Below are positions 45,092-54,304 of a stretch of DNA of 64,000 nt, one piece after another. Numbering within the stretch: position 1 is the stretch's first letter; each line of letters starts with the position of its first letter. The stretch covers positions 806,001-870,000 of the forward strand of contig JAVLRN010000001.1 of assembly GCA_032821775.1 (NCBI GenBank). Reading direction: 5' to 3'. A program made the translations under genes and the position numbers. Under the pieces are notes generated by a model, which had not been told where the DNA came from, made no database searches, and saw only the letters and a program-made list of their open reading frames with translations. This stretch comes from Sanguinoderma infundibulare. Its lineage: Eukaryota; Basidiomycota; Agaricomycetes; Polyporales; Polyporaceae.

Positions 45092-45582
45092 GCTGCCCTG
45101 TTCTAGCCGTCTTGCTGAGCAGTCGACCGGGACAGTCGACGTTTCAGTGGGGGGGAGAGATAGGTGCTGGCTACTGCACGGTTGCGCATGGACTTTGGTT
45201 TCTTTGCTGCTTATATGACATAGACTCTATTTCTCCATCCCTCCTCTTTACTTACATGACAGACATGACTTCCTCTCACATGACGACATTTTTCTAGCAC
45301 ACAGCTATTTTATTTCTGCTACTATACTATATACGACAAGACATGATTTACGACGCGAAAGACACGACACGAGATGACACTATGGACGAGATATACGAAG
45401 GACAGAGAGATTACGGTGATATACAATACTATGACTGTTCAAGGACTTTTTATCAGTCTTTTTCTACTTTTCTGTGAGACGAGACTGAAGCGACAGGACG
45501 GGGCAGGGAACGCACCGCGCGGTGCAGATATCCTACACAACAGAACCACAGCGCGACCAAGAAAGGGACAGCAACGGCCCAT
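45092..45582. other. B region between pol and antisense gene
   Basis: No gene is seen. As in element A, the pol transcript and the opposite-strand gene converge here. Confidence 0.5.
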
Positions 45583-47618
45583 CTACTTGTGCGAAGATGA
45601 CGGCTCCTCGCTGCCCTGACGCGGCACCCACTCTGACTGGTACTGGCCGAACCGCAGCCCAGTTCGCTCTTCCTCTTCCTTCATGAGGAAGTCCATCACT
45701 GCGCGGTCAAGCTTCATGCGCAGACCAAGGTGGGTGAACTCCTTGCAGATGTGCAGGACCTCGCCGTCCAAGAGTGAGAGCCCGTCCTCGATGATGCCTG
45801 ACAACGTACTGGGAGCAACAGCATGAGAAGACGATGGTCCTGCAGCAGGCACAATGACAGGCCCAGCAGCCGCAACCATTCCCCCGCTCACAGGGGCCTC
45901 AGCAGGAGTGGGGTCCGACGAGATGGGCGGGAAGTTGAAGTCCATGGGGTCGTCAGCACGCAGGGTGATCTCGTCCTCTGCGGGGTTCTCTGTGGTGGTA
46001 GGAGCCTCATCGAAGCAGGGCGTGGCGCTGGATGATGACACAGCGAGGGTGACTGCCAGGGTTTGTGACGAGGAGGGCTCATCGAAGTCGTCGCACACTG
46101 GCTCCTCTGGGTCCAGGAGGGTCTCTTCGTTGTCCGGGACCGAGTGCAGCAGGTAGTTGAGCACATCGTCCGGCACCGCGGGCAGATCTCTGATGTCATA
46201 CCAGAAGGGAGTAGGGCCAGCGCGAGGAGGTTCGAACTTCGCCCGTTTGAGGCGGGCTTCCAGCAGGGATGCATCGTCAACCGTAAGGCGTCAGTCCGGG
46301 TGTACCTCGATGTGCCGAAGGATGGCCTTGACGACCGTGCGATCCTTGCCCTTGAGCGTCGAGGGAATTGAGTGACCAATGCCATTGAAGATGGCGATGA
46401 CGGCCGAGTTCCGGCAGATCTCCCCAGTGCAACTATGCATAATACAGCGGCACAAGATGTGCTTGCACACACATTTCACACAGCGGATCACCTCCGGGTG
46501 TGGCTCGCAGTCGCCATCTGGTTGGCACCCGTCGCACCACATGGTACCCCACAACACGAACGATACCTTGCTGCCACCGTGCTTGCACGTTTTCTTGGCG
46601 TTGGGAGGCATTTCCGGCTGCTCTGCGGCCTTGCACTTAGCGCCTATGGGATATGAGGCTGTGGACCCTTTTTGGCTGTGGATGATGTGGATGCACGCGG
46701 TGTGGCTGTCTTGGGCACGGTGTCTTCCTCGGACGAGTCAACTTCAATGGCCGCATCAACAGTGCCAGCATGGGCCTTCCCCTTTTTGCTGCCCGTGTTC
46801 ATCTTCTTCTGGCGGGGGGTGGGAGGAGGGAGCGCGCTGGGTTGGGTGGTGGTGCGTGACTGCGTGGAAGGATGAGAAATGACGGACGAGCTCCCAGTGG
46901 ACATTCGGGCATTGGGCCTTGCGACGAGAGGCTTTGGCACGATGGACGACGCAGCTGGCACACTGGCAGCTGGGTGCACGCTCGACGTGGATGTCCCTTC
47001 CTCTGCAAAGGCAGCTTGCTGCTCCTCGTCTGGAGAGCAGAGGTCAGCGAGTGTCTTCAAGCAGCGTCTGGGTGACTTACAATCGTGCATGGCCTGGGTC
47101 TCGACCTCACGGGTTTGTGTCAACTCCGTGAAGACTGTGTCGATGCGACTGTTGATCTCCTTCTTGGCAGCATGGCCTTCTTCTGCGGAAAGGTCCTCAT
47201 TTTTGACCTGCACTTGGACACCTTGACGCTCCGCGTGGAGGGCCGTGTGGTAGGTCTCAAGTTCCGCACATCGCGCGCACACCGCCTCGAGCATGCAGAG
47301 CCGCGTCCATTGGCCGTACAATAGGACAACGTGTTTGACCTCCTCCGGTGATGAGTGTGTCCGCATGAGGTCGTCAAACCGAGTAAAGTGTTCGTCCGGC
47401 AGCACCAGGTCGGGAAGTGCGGTGACCACCTCGAGAAACCGGTCGTGGAGCTCGCTCTGTGCAACAGTGTTGCGCGAGTCGCTGAGCGAGATGAGCTCGC
47501 TGATGAGGCGGACGAGCAGCGCGACATTGGTGGCCGGGTGGTCGAGCCAGGGCAAGATGTAGTGCATGTGCAGGTTTTGAAGCATGACCGCATGGAGTTC
47601 GGTGGAGGAGCAACTCAT
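45583..47618 (-). pseudogene. Element B antisense gene 1 with six-Cys zinc-cluster motif
   Basis: The start MSCSSTELH is at 47618. A 51-bp intron (47030-47080) joins two parts of a helical N-terminal region (LELETYHTAL-like coiled coil) to a Ser/Pro/Ala-rich linker with EVDSSEED. A frame change near 46640 is then needed to reach a cysteine region with spacing C-x2-C-x5-C-x8-C-x2-C-x6-C (CDGCQPDGDC ... CVKCVCKHILC). A TGA at 46291-46293 precedes an acidic, helical C-terminal part ending at 45583. The order matches element A's antisense gene: helical part, low-complexity linker, six-Cys cluster, acidic tail. Sequence similarity outside the cysteines is low. Confidence 0.6.
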
Positions 47619-48098
47619 GGCGGAGAGACAGGTGATGAGGGGTAGGCAAGTAAGTGGGTGCGCAAAAGAGGCGACAACTCCCAATGCTCAAGTCTATATG
47701 GCCGCCTTGGACGTCCTCTCTCTGCTTCTGCACGACTTCAGGAAGCATTCCTCAGGGTCCACACTATGCGAGCAGCACCGAGCGGTTGGCACGTCTGTTA
47801 CATCACACATCAAGCTTCTACCCATCTTCGGATTCCAAATCACAGCATGTGCATTTCGACTACCTAATCCATCCGGAAGCACTGCCTTTTTCCTCAATCA
47901 TTTCTAATCGTCCTCTATCGACCTCAAGTCACTTCGCTGATCACCGGATACCGTGCACGGCGGTTGCCAGGCTTCGACCGCGCTGTTGACAGCATTCATC
48001 TTATGTCAAGTTGTCAGCTTCCACCCGTCCGTGTTGGGATGCGTTGACTCACCACACTTTGCCGGACCGGTTGGAGAGCCCTTGTTCGGCTGCCGGCC
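47619..48098. other. Spacer between B antisense genes
   Basis: No gene is recognised. This is presumably the promoter region of antisense gene 1. Confidence 0.4.
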
Positions 48099-48683
48099 TC
48101 ATTCAACTTCTCGTAATGGCACTCCGTTGAAACTGGCGTACTCACAGTGCGTGTCTGCCTCGTTGCACATGGACCAATGGATGAACTCCTTGATGCGTGC
48201 TTGGTCTGCGGCACAGAGGTTCATTCCTGTGCACTCCAGAACATACCGGAACGAGAACGCCATATCCCGATATGTCTTTGCCGCTGCCCACTGCAACCGG
48301 AGCTCGCTTGTGAGCGCTTCGCGCTGTACTCGGTCAAATTCCACGTCGAAGTGCTGCAGGATTTCGGGCACGTTCCACATCTTGAGCATCAGCCTGACCT
48401 GGTTGGTGGCCGACAGGATGACGGTGGAATCCAAACAGATGCACAGCAGCACTCCCTGCACCGCACGGTGAGCATGAGGCCGATGGTTAATGATGCGAAG
48501 ACGTACAAGCCCTAGCACGAGGTGGTCCAGACACTTCTTCACATCTGCCTCGACGAATGCTTCCCTGTTCACAATGATTTGCAGCTCAGCTATCTGGCAC
48601 TCCACTGTATCTTTGGCCTTCGGCAGCAGGATCGTGCAGACCTCGTTGCAGTGCTGTTCCGTGTTGTTGAGCACGCTCATCAT
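48099..48683 (-). CDS. Element B antisense gene 2, hypothetical
   Basis: The start MMSVLNNTEQ is at 48683. A 51-bp GTACGT...GTGCAG intron is likely (48456-48506). The product is helical and Leu/Glu-rich (DSTVILSATNQVRLMLKMW, FDRVQREALTSELRLQWAA) with scattered Cys. No domain is recognised. It could be a separate gene or the 5' exons of antisense gene 1. No counterpart is seen in element A, where the antisense gene starts closer to the LTR. Confidence 0.45.
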   Translation of the reverse strand: MMSVLNNTEQHCNEVCTILLPKAKDTVECQIAELQIIVNREAFVEADVKKCLDHLVLGLVRLRIINHRPHAHRAVQGVLLCICLDSTVILSATNQVRLMLKMWNVPEILQHFDVEFDRVQREALTSELRLQWAAAKTYRDMAFSFRYVLECTGMNLCAADQARIKEFIHWSMCNEADTHCEYASFNGVPLREVE

Positions 48684-48818
48684 GTGTGGAGTAGGATGCG
48701 TCAGGCATGGTGTTCTTCTGCCCTATGATCTTTATCCTCAGTCCTCCGTGGCTCCCTCCCTTTCCGGTTTGTTGACCTCCGCACGGCGTTGACTGAACTG
48801 AGGACAGTTCAGAGGTCA

Positions 48819-48830
48819 GTGGGGGGGAGA
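48819..48830 (+). promoter_or_regulatory. B polypurine tract
   Basis: GTGGGGGGGAGA lies directly before the 3' LTR start TGTAGGG. Confidence 0.75.
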
Positions 48831-49821
48831 TGTAGGGTCCCCTACATGCCCTGTGCCCAGAATCTTCGCATTCCGCGTGGTTCCCTCTCGCACTGATCGG
48901 TCACCACCGTACGCACCATACACGACTCGGGTCCTCGGCCTTCTGCATCGTGCAGGCTCTTTGGCTACCATGCGTATCTACCGCGCAGTTACCATGCATC
49001 GTGCGTGTCCCCCTTCGACCGCGCAGCTCCTCTTCCTTACGGCCCGGTTATGCATATAGATTACAGGTGCCCTCGCACTCGGGGATCGTTCAGTACATCC
49101 TCGATCGTATGCACGTCTCATTATATACCACAGGACCTGCGGTGGCATGGCACGGTGCCTTGTGGCTAGGCCTCCGATTGGTTTAGTACGATGCGTCGAT
49201 CACGGTCACGTGTTGTACCCAGCATGTACAGGATTCCTTGGCTCTTTTACGATACTGCACATTTCAGCTCGCGGTTGATAGGTAGTTCTGTCGCAGGTGT
49301 CTCTCGGACTCTCTTTTAGGTTACAGTACAGTTCCACATGGGCTCTGTAGCTACGTTTCAGAGCTGTGGTAGGCTAGTGGTATTTGTGCCACTGCGCGGT
49401 ATACGCAGTGTGTCCCCTTTGTACTTAGTTTTGAATTGGTGTATGGATTCCACAGGCTACCCCTGGGCCTCAGATCTCTGGTCTCTCGTACCTGCATGCA
49501 TACGACTCCCTTTGGGGCTCCGAGTAGCCTCTCCGCATCGACTTCGAGCCTCTCTTCGTCAGTACGTTGTGCGATTGCACATACTCCGCATTGTTCTTCC
49601 TCCGTAGTGCCTGTGCGCACTGATCGTACCCACCTCGTATACTACCACATGGTAGTTGGCCTACGTGGCCGCACCATAGTTGAGTCTCCCCCCTTTCCCT
49701 ACCGTTTGGTGGCCTTTAGGCTTGCAGCACATCTGTACCACCTCGCATCTTTCTGTCACGGCCTGTCCTTTCCCCGCATTGATCCTCCAGTTCTACATGC
49801 AGGTTCCCCATGCACGTTACA
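48831..49821 (+). mobile_element. B 3' LTR
   Basis: 991 bp, TGTAGGG...GTTACA. It is 28 bp shorter than the split 5' LTR because of one deletion near 49191, and differs at about one base in ten. CCGT (49822-49825) follows as the target duplication. Confidence 0.9.
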
Positions 49822-49825
49822 CCGT

Positions 49826-49926
49826 GCACATTATAATGATGAGTTGGGCATTGCCTTATACTGTCAAATTCAAAACCATCTGGGTCAGTTGCATATTAGT
49901 CTTGAAGAGGAGGAGAGTGAGCCTCC
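49826..49926 (+). other. End of the solo LTR and continuation of the old open frame
   Basis: GCACATTATA (49826-49835) completes the solo LTR interrupted at 5806 (expected GCACGTTACA). ATGA (49836-49839) is its target duplication. From there the frame begun at 4714 continues through GIALYCQIQNHLGQLHISL to the acidic run EEEESEPP, where element C interrupts it. Confidence 0.5.
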
Positions 49927-50400
49927 TGTCATGGTTTTTCACACCACGTTTGGCAATGTTCCATTTCTGAAGGCCGGCACAGCCCGGGCAGCGTTTATCA
50001 TTATCTTATCTCTCAGGGCCAGTCCAGGAGGAGCCCGGTTCTGGCCCATCATTGGTCATTGTTATGTAAATAGGTTCCCTTATTGTTCTCCAGCCTCATG
50101 GCAGCCTCATGGTAGCCTCATTGTTCCCTCATGTATGTGCCAAACACGGCCACATAGAACATGGTCTGTGCACCCTTCTGTAATAGTATATAAGGGCTGT
50201 GAGGTGGGCTCAGAGACCTTAGATTCTGTCTCTTGTTCTCTTCCCCCTCCACTGTAGGCAGCTTAACAGCCCCTGCCACCACTTGTCTCCTCACCTAGAC
50301 AATCCATCCTCTTTGCCTCTGCCCACTCTACTGTGTGTCAGCCCACACCAGTAAGCTCTGTTTTTGTTTTTGTTTGTGGTGCAGTCGCTCGGCTGTGACA
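49927..50400 (+). mobile_element. C 5' LTR
   Basis: 474 bp with inverted ends TGTCA/TGACA. It holds a TATATAAGGG-like box near 50188 and a CT-rich stretch after it, as expected of an LTR promoter. Confidence 0.92.
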
Positions 50401-51214
50401 TTAGACAGAATCTTACATCCAGGCCCCTGGCTCAGTGCCCAAGTCACTAGCCAGCCGTCTTTCTTCCCCCCAGAAGTTTTATACACATTTATCATCCCCT
50501 TCCCCCACTCCCTCCCAGGAGCAAGACCTCCAGGAGTTTACCCATTGTCACCACAAGAGACACGGTCATCTCTCAGTCCAGGATCAGATATCCTGTGTGC
50601 TTGAGGACTTGAAAGAGGATCGTTTTCATTACCGTCCATGGAAACACACACCTCTAGTCCCACGCCACAAGAGTCTACCTGCACCCATCCCCTATGCCAG
50701 ACCTCTCCCTCCTACACCTCGCACCCAGGCTCCTACACCTGCCCCACCTCCTGTCCCAGCTGTCCCTTCCATCCCCCTTATACACCGAATCTCTGCCCAC
50801 CCGATCCCAGCCTTCAGCAGGGTCAACATCAATGACATCATTGCCATCGTCGAGTCCAAGGCCACAGCAGTCATCACCCGGTTTTAAGCCATCTTTGACC
50901 GTGTTGGTGACCTCAGGAACTCTGACCCTGACCGTTACTTTGCACTCCACCGCATTGCTGACCGTCTTGAGTGGTATCTTGACAACCTCAAGGCTCACGG
51001 AAACACCTGGACCCATCGTCAACACTGGGACATAGAGTGGTTTTTGCAGGGAGTTTGGAAAGATAAGGTTTCAGGGTTTAGGACAGAACTTTGCTTGGGT
51101 TGTGAACGCTATTACTGAGTTAGAGAAGTTTGGGTACCTAGACTGGATTGTTTTGTAGTTTCCCTATCCTTTGGAGTTTGAAATACACCCCACGGAGTTT
51201 AAGTTTTGCACAAC
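50401..51214 (+). other. C leader with decayed upstream frame
   Basis: The gag frame is open from about 50435 to a TAA at 50885-50887, continues to 51117 and meets further stops before the Gag ATG. It encodes a Pro-rich part (PPTPRTQAPTPAPP) and a helical part (RYFALHRIADRLEWYLDNL). It may be an N-terminal Gag extension or a separate small protein that has decayed. Confidence 0.45.
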
Positions 51215-52786
51215 ATGTCTCGCTATGCTGCCCTGGCCCCAGATGACTTTGAGCCAGATCCAGTAACCCCCCCTGGCCAGTCAAGCCAGATTGGGGATGA
51301 CACCACCCCTAGGTCTCTGTCCCACATCTCCACATGCCCACCATCACCGTCACCTGCCCTTGAACCCATGCATGAACCATCCAAATGGATGTTCAATGAG
51401 GAGGAGTACAGTACCCTGGAAGAGGCAGTCAAGGCAGCAGGAACACACTATTCGGTCCACCCCCAGTACACTGATTGGATGTTGGCGGTAATTAACGACA
51501 TGGTCAGAAAGGACCTCACAGTGGCATACAACCAGCTTGGCAACAAGATGTACGAGCATTGGAACATGGCAGTCCTTGAGCAGACCCAACTTGCTGAACA
51601 GCAAAAGGCCTTCGTCACTCGCTTGGCTCTCATCAAAGAGACAGATGACATTCAGGAATGGATCAATGACCTGAAGGAGGAAAACGAGCAACTCTGCAAG
51701 GACTTTGATGTGCTCGACAGCAACAATGCGGTCCTCGTCAATGTTGTCAAGCAGCTCAAGTCACAAGTGGCTGCCCTCGCTGCTGCTCCCCCTGTCACTG
51801 CTATCCCCTTCATGACCACGCCCACTGCACCTGCACCCACTCCAGCAGGTAGTACGCACCGTCCAAAGGTGGCTGACCCCCCCAAGTTTAAAGGCAAGAC
51901 CCCAGACCTCACAGTAGAGCAATGGCTTCAGAAACTCGGCATCTGGTTCCGATACCAGAACATCGTGAAGGAAGAGGACAAGATCACCACAGCTCTGATG
52001 TTTTTGAAAGGAGGAGCTCAGTTGTACATGGATGATGTTGCTCAGGCCGCGGCAGACCAGTTACCCCTTGGCACATGGCAGCACTTTGTTGACCGACTCA
52101 AGAGCGGCTACCGAGAGCTTGCACCTAAGAAGTCTGCCCAGCAGTCCTTGAATGAGCTCTGTGCCCGGTCTCACTCGTCCATTGCCTCGTTTGCGGAGAA
52201 CTTCCACCATTTTGCCATCAAGTCCAGCTACTCAGATGCTGAGCTCATTCACCGCATTGATGCACAGTGCAAAGGAGACATCCGCACCACCATGGTCACA
52301 CACCAGTCGATGCAGCCACATACTGTCCCGACCAAGTGGGAAAACTTCCTAGACTGGGCCCTTGCAATTGAGATGAACTACCGGAGCAACAAGTATCTGA
52401 AGGCCAGCTCATTGAGAACAACTAGGGACCCAGATGCCATGGACATTGATGCAGTGCGCAAACCGGAGAAGCTGTCAAAGGAACAGGAGGACTGGCTGTC
52501 GAAGAAGATGTGCTTCTGCTGTGGCAAACACCCATACAAGCCTCGCGAAAAGTGCCGCAACCTGGTATATAAGGGCTGGTATGAGCTCCCTGACACCAAA
52601 GGGAAGGCCCCAGCTACCAGGGTACGAACCATCGAGGAGGAAGGCAAGCCAGAAGACCAAGGCCGCATGGAGTTTGTCATCAATACCCTCAAAGAGTTTG
52701 ACTTGAAGAAGAGCAAGCCGGAGCCACAGGAGACCACCGCATGGATTGTCGAGGTTGCTGAGCAGGATTTTCTCGAGCGGATGTAA
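51215..52786 (+). CDS. gag: Element C Gag
   Basis: ATG 51215 opens MSRYAALAP; the frame runs uninterrupted to TAA at 52784-52786 (about 523 aa). There is an acidic Pro-rich N-terminus, a coiled coil (about residues 125-185), and a retrotransposon Gag core (LTVEQWLQKLGIWFRYQN ... WQHFVDRLKSGYRELAPKKSA ... YSDAELIHRI). A cysteine motif near residue 435 (CFCCGKHPYKPREKC) stands where the nucleic-acid knuckle is expected but is not the standard CX2CX4HX4C. This is the only intact gypsy gene in the window. Confidence 0.85.
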   Translation: MSRYAALAPDDFEPDPVTPPGQSSQIGDDTTPRSLSHISTCPPSPSPALEPMHEPSKWMFNEEEYSTLEEAVKAAGTHYSVHPQYTDWMLAVINDMVRKDLTVAYNQLGNKMYEHWNMAVLEQTQLAEQQKAFVTRLALIKETDDIQEWINDLKEENEQLCKDFDVLDSNNAVLVNVVKQLKSQVAALAAAPPVTAIPFMTTPTAPAPTPAGSTHRPKVADPPKFKGKTPDLTVEQWLQKLGIWFRYQNIVKEEDKITTALMFLKGGAQLYMDDVAQAAADQLPLGTWQHFVDRLKSGYRELAPKKSAQQSLNELCARSHSSIASFAENFHHFAIKSSYSDAELIHRIDAQCKGDIRTTMVTHQSMQPHTVPTKWENFLDWALAIEMNYRSNKYLKASSLRTTRDPDAMDIDAVRKPEKLSKEQEDWLSKKMCFCCGKHPYKPREKCRNLVYKGWYELPDTKGKAPATRVRTIEEEGKPEDQGRMEFVINTLKEFDLKKSKPEPQETTAWIVEVAEQDFLERM

Positions 52787-52800
52787 TGGACACTGGTCGT

Positions 52801-53617
52801 AACATCCACCTTTGTACTAGTAGCGTAAACCACCTAGAGGAGTCATTTGTACCCAGGTCAAACTATCTATACCTCGCTTCGTCTCGCAGACAGCGACAGT
52901 CGCTCGATCTTAAGCTTACCCTCAAACAAGGTATACGTGAAATCTAGTCAGAAGGGCTCACCGACTGTGGAGCCTATTCAAACTTTGCTCACTACCGGTT
53001 CATACAACAACACAGTTTGAAACTTCATCGTCTCTCACGGGAAATCCAAGTTTACAATGCTGATGCCACTGAGAACAAAAAAGGCCTCATCACTCACTAT
53101 GTTCAATGCCTTGTCACTATTGGCAATCACACCAGCTGGGAGTCCCTCCTTGTCACTGACATAGGCAACCGGGACATCATCATTGGCATGACATATCTGC
53201 AACAACACAACCCTGAAATTGACTGGAAGGCCAGCCGAGTGGAGTTTACCCGATGCCCCCATACTTGCAAGCCTAAGGCTGTTTTAGTGCAGGACAAAGA
53301 AATACAGGCAGTTCAAGAGCCACACCTAGAGGAGTTTGCACAGGATAGCTATGGACAGCTTAGCTCAGAACCATGGGGTGACCCTGATCAGTTTGTACAT
53401 TGGATGCAGTTTTCAGATGACCCCAACACACGCATCCTTCGTGCTCGAGTTGAGGAAAAGACAGAACAGGAACCATTGCCAGGAGAACAGAACAAGGACT
53501 ACTGGTCCAGTCATGTACCCTCACACTACCATCACTATGGTGATGTGTTCTCCAAAAAGGCCTCGGAATGAATGCCAACACGCAAGGCCTATGATCATGT
53601 CATCAAATTAGCAGAGG
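52801..53617 (+). pseudogene. pol: Element C Pol, part 1 (protease and linker)
   Basis: This lies in the -1 frame relative to gag. It includes VNHLEESFVPRSNYLYLA and an aspartic-protease core with LTDCGAYSNF (D-C-G for the usual D-S-G) and RDIIIGMTYLQQHNPEIDW. TAG at 52945-52947 and TGA at 53569-53571 (FSKKASE then MPTRK, where Arg is usual) interrupt it. The linker to the reverse transcriptase is cut by the MITE's target duplication at 53618-53625. Confidence 0.85.
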
Positions 53618-53625
53618 GTGCCCAT

Positions 53626-54296
53626 TAAGGCTGAACGTGGGTCACCTGTGGGTCGACCTGGACCTGTACCTGTGGGTATTAGAACCTCAGAGGGTTTGAC
53701 CTGGACCTGCACAGGTCAAGACCTGTACTGACCCATACCCACGGATCTTTGACCTGTACCCATGGGTTTACCCACATAAAGACCTGTACCTATGGATACC
53801 TGCAAGACCCATCAAAATACACACAAGTTAAAGCTGTTTTGTGTGAAATATTCACTCAATTATGTCCTTTGGGCAGGTATATCACTTTCTGCCACTCCTT
53901 AGACACAGGTTTAATTGTAAGAAGCTCTTTGATGGTCAGAAACTTGAACACCTTAAACTCCAGATCAGGTGCAAGGTTTGAGCACCTGCATAGGCTGAAG
54001 AGAAGGCTGAAGACAATACACCAAGTATCATAGTTCAATCAAAGAAACAGTTTCTACTGCATTTATTATAGGCAAATAGATTATATAGACCACTTATTGA
54101 AGACATACAGACTGCTTATCTTTTTGGAAAAACCTGTGGGTAACCTGGAGGTAACCCATGGCCTCAAAACCTCTGACCTGGATCTGTGCCTGACCCATGC
54201 ACCAGGTACTCATACCCACAAGACCCATACCCACAGGTCCAGATCCAGGTATATATGGGTATACCTGCAAGGAACCCATACCCACGTTCAGCCTTA
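53626..54296. mobile_element. hAT-like MITE, second family (in C pol)
   Basis: 671 bp with perfect inverted ends: TAAGGCTGAACGTGGGT at the left, its exact complement at the right. GTGCCCAT at 53618-53625 and 54297-54304 is a perfect 8-bp duplication. Removing 679 bp restores the pol frame. The ends share TAAGGCTGA with the 417-bp MITE, but the interior differs: it is full of ACCTGTACCCATGGGT-like words in both orientations near both ends. Confidence 0.95.
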
Positions 54297-54304
54297 GTGC
54301 CCAT

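Larger units (their letters stand above)
5807..49821 (+). mobile_element. Ty3/gypsy-like LTR retrotransposon B (nested host element)
   Basis: B consists of a split 5' LTR (5807-6618 plus 17943-18149), a primer-binding-like site, gag-pro (18697-21210), pol (21165-45091 with two interruptions), two genes on the opposite strand (45583-48683), a polypurine tract and a 3' LTR (48831-49821). The flanks are CCAT (5803-5806) and CCGT (49822-49825), a 4-bp duplication with one transition. Without element A, the 22.6-kb MITE and the 19.6-kb transposon it would be about 12.65 kb. Several stop codons show that it is dead. The order reverse transcriptase, RNase H, integrase is the Ty3/gypsy order. Confidence 0.9.

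Noticed and set aside
45854..46375. Plus-strand frames over the B antisense gene
   Set aside because: They are low-complexity shadows of the minus-strand gene.
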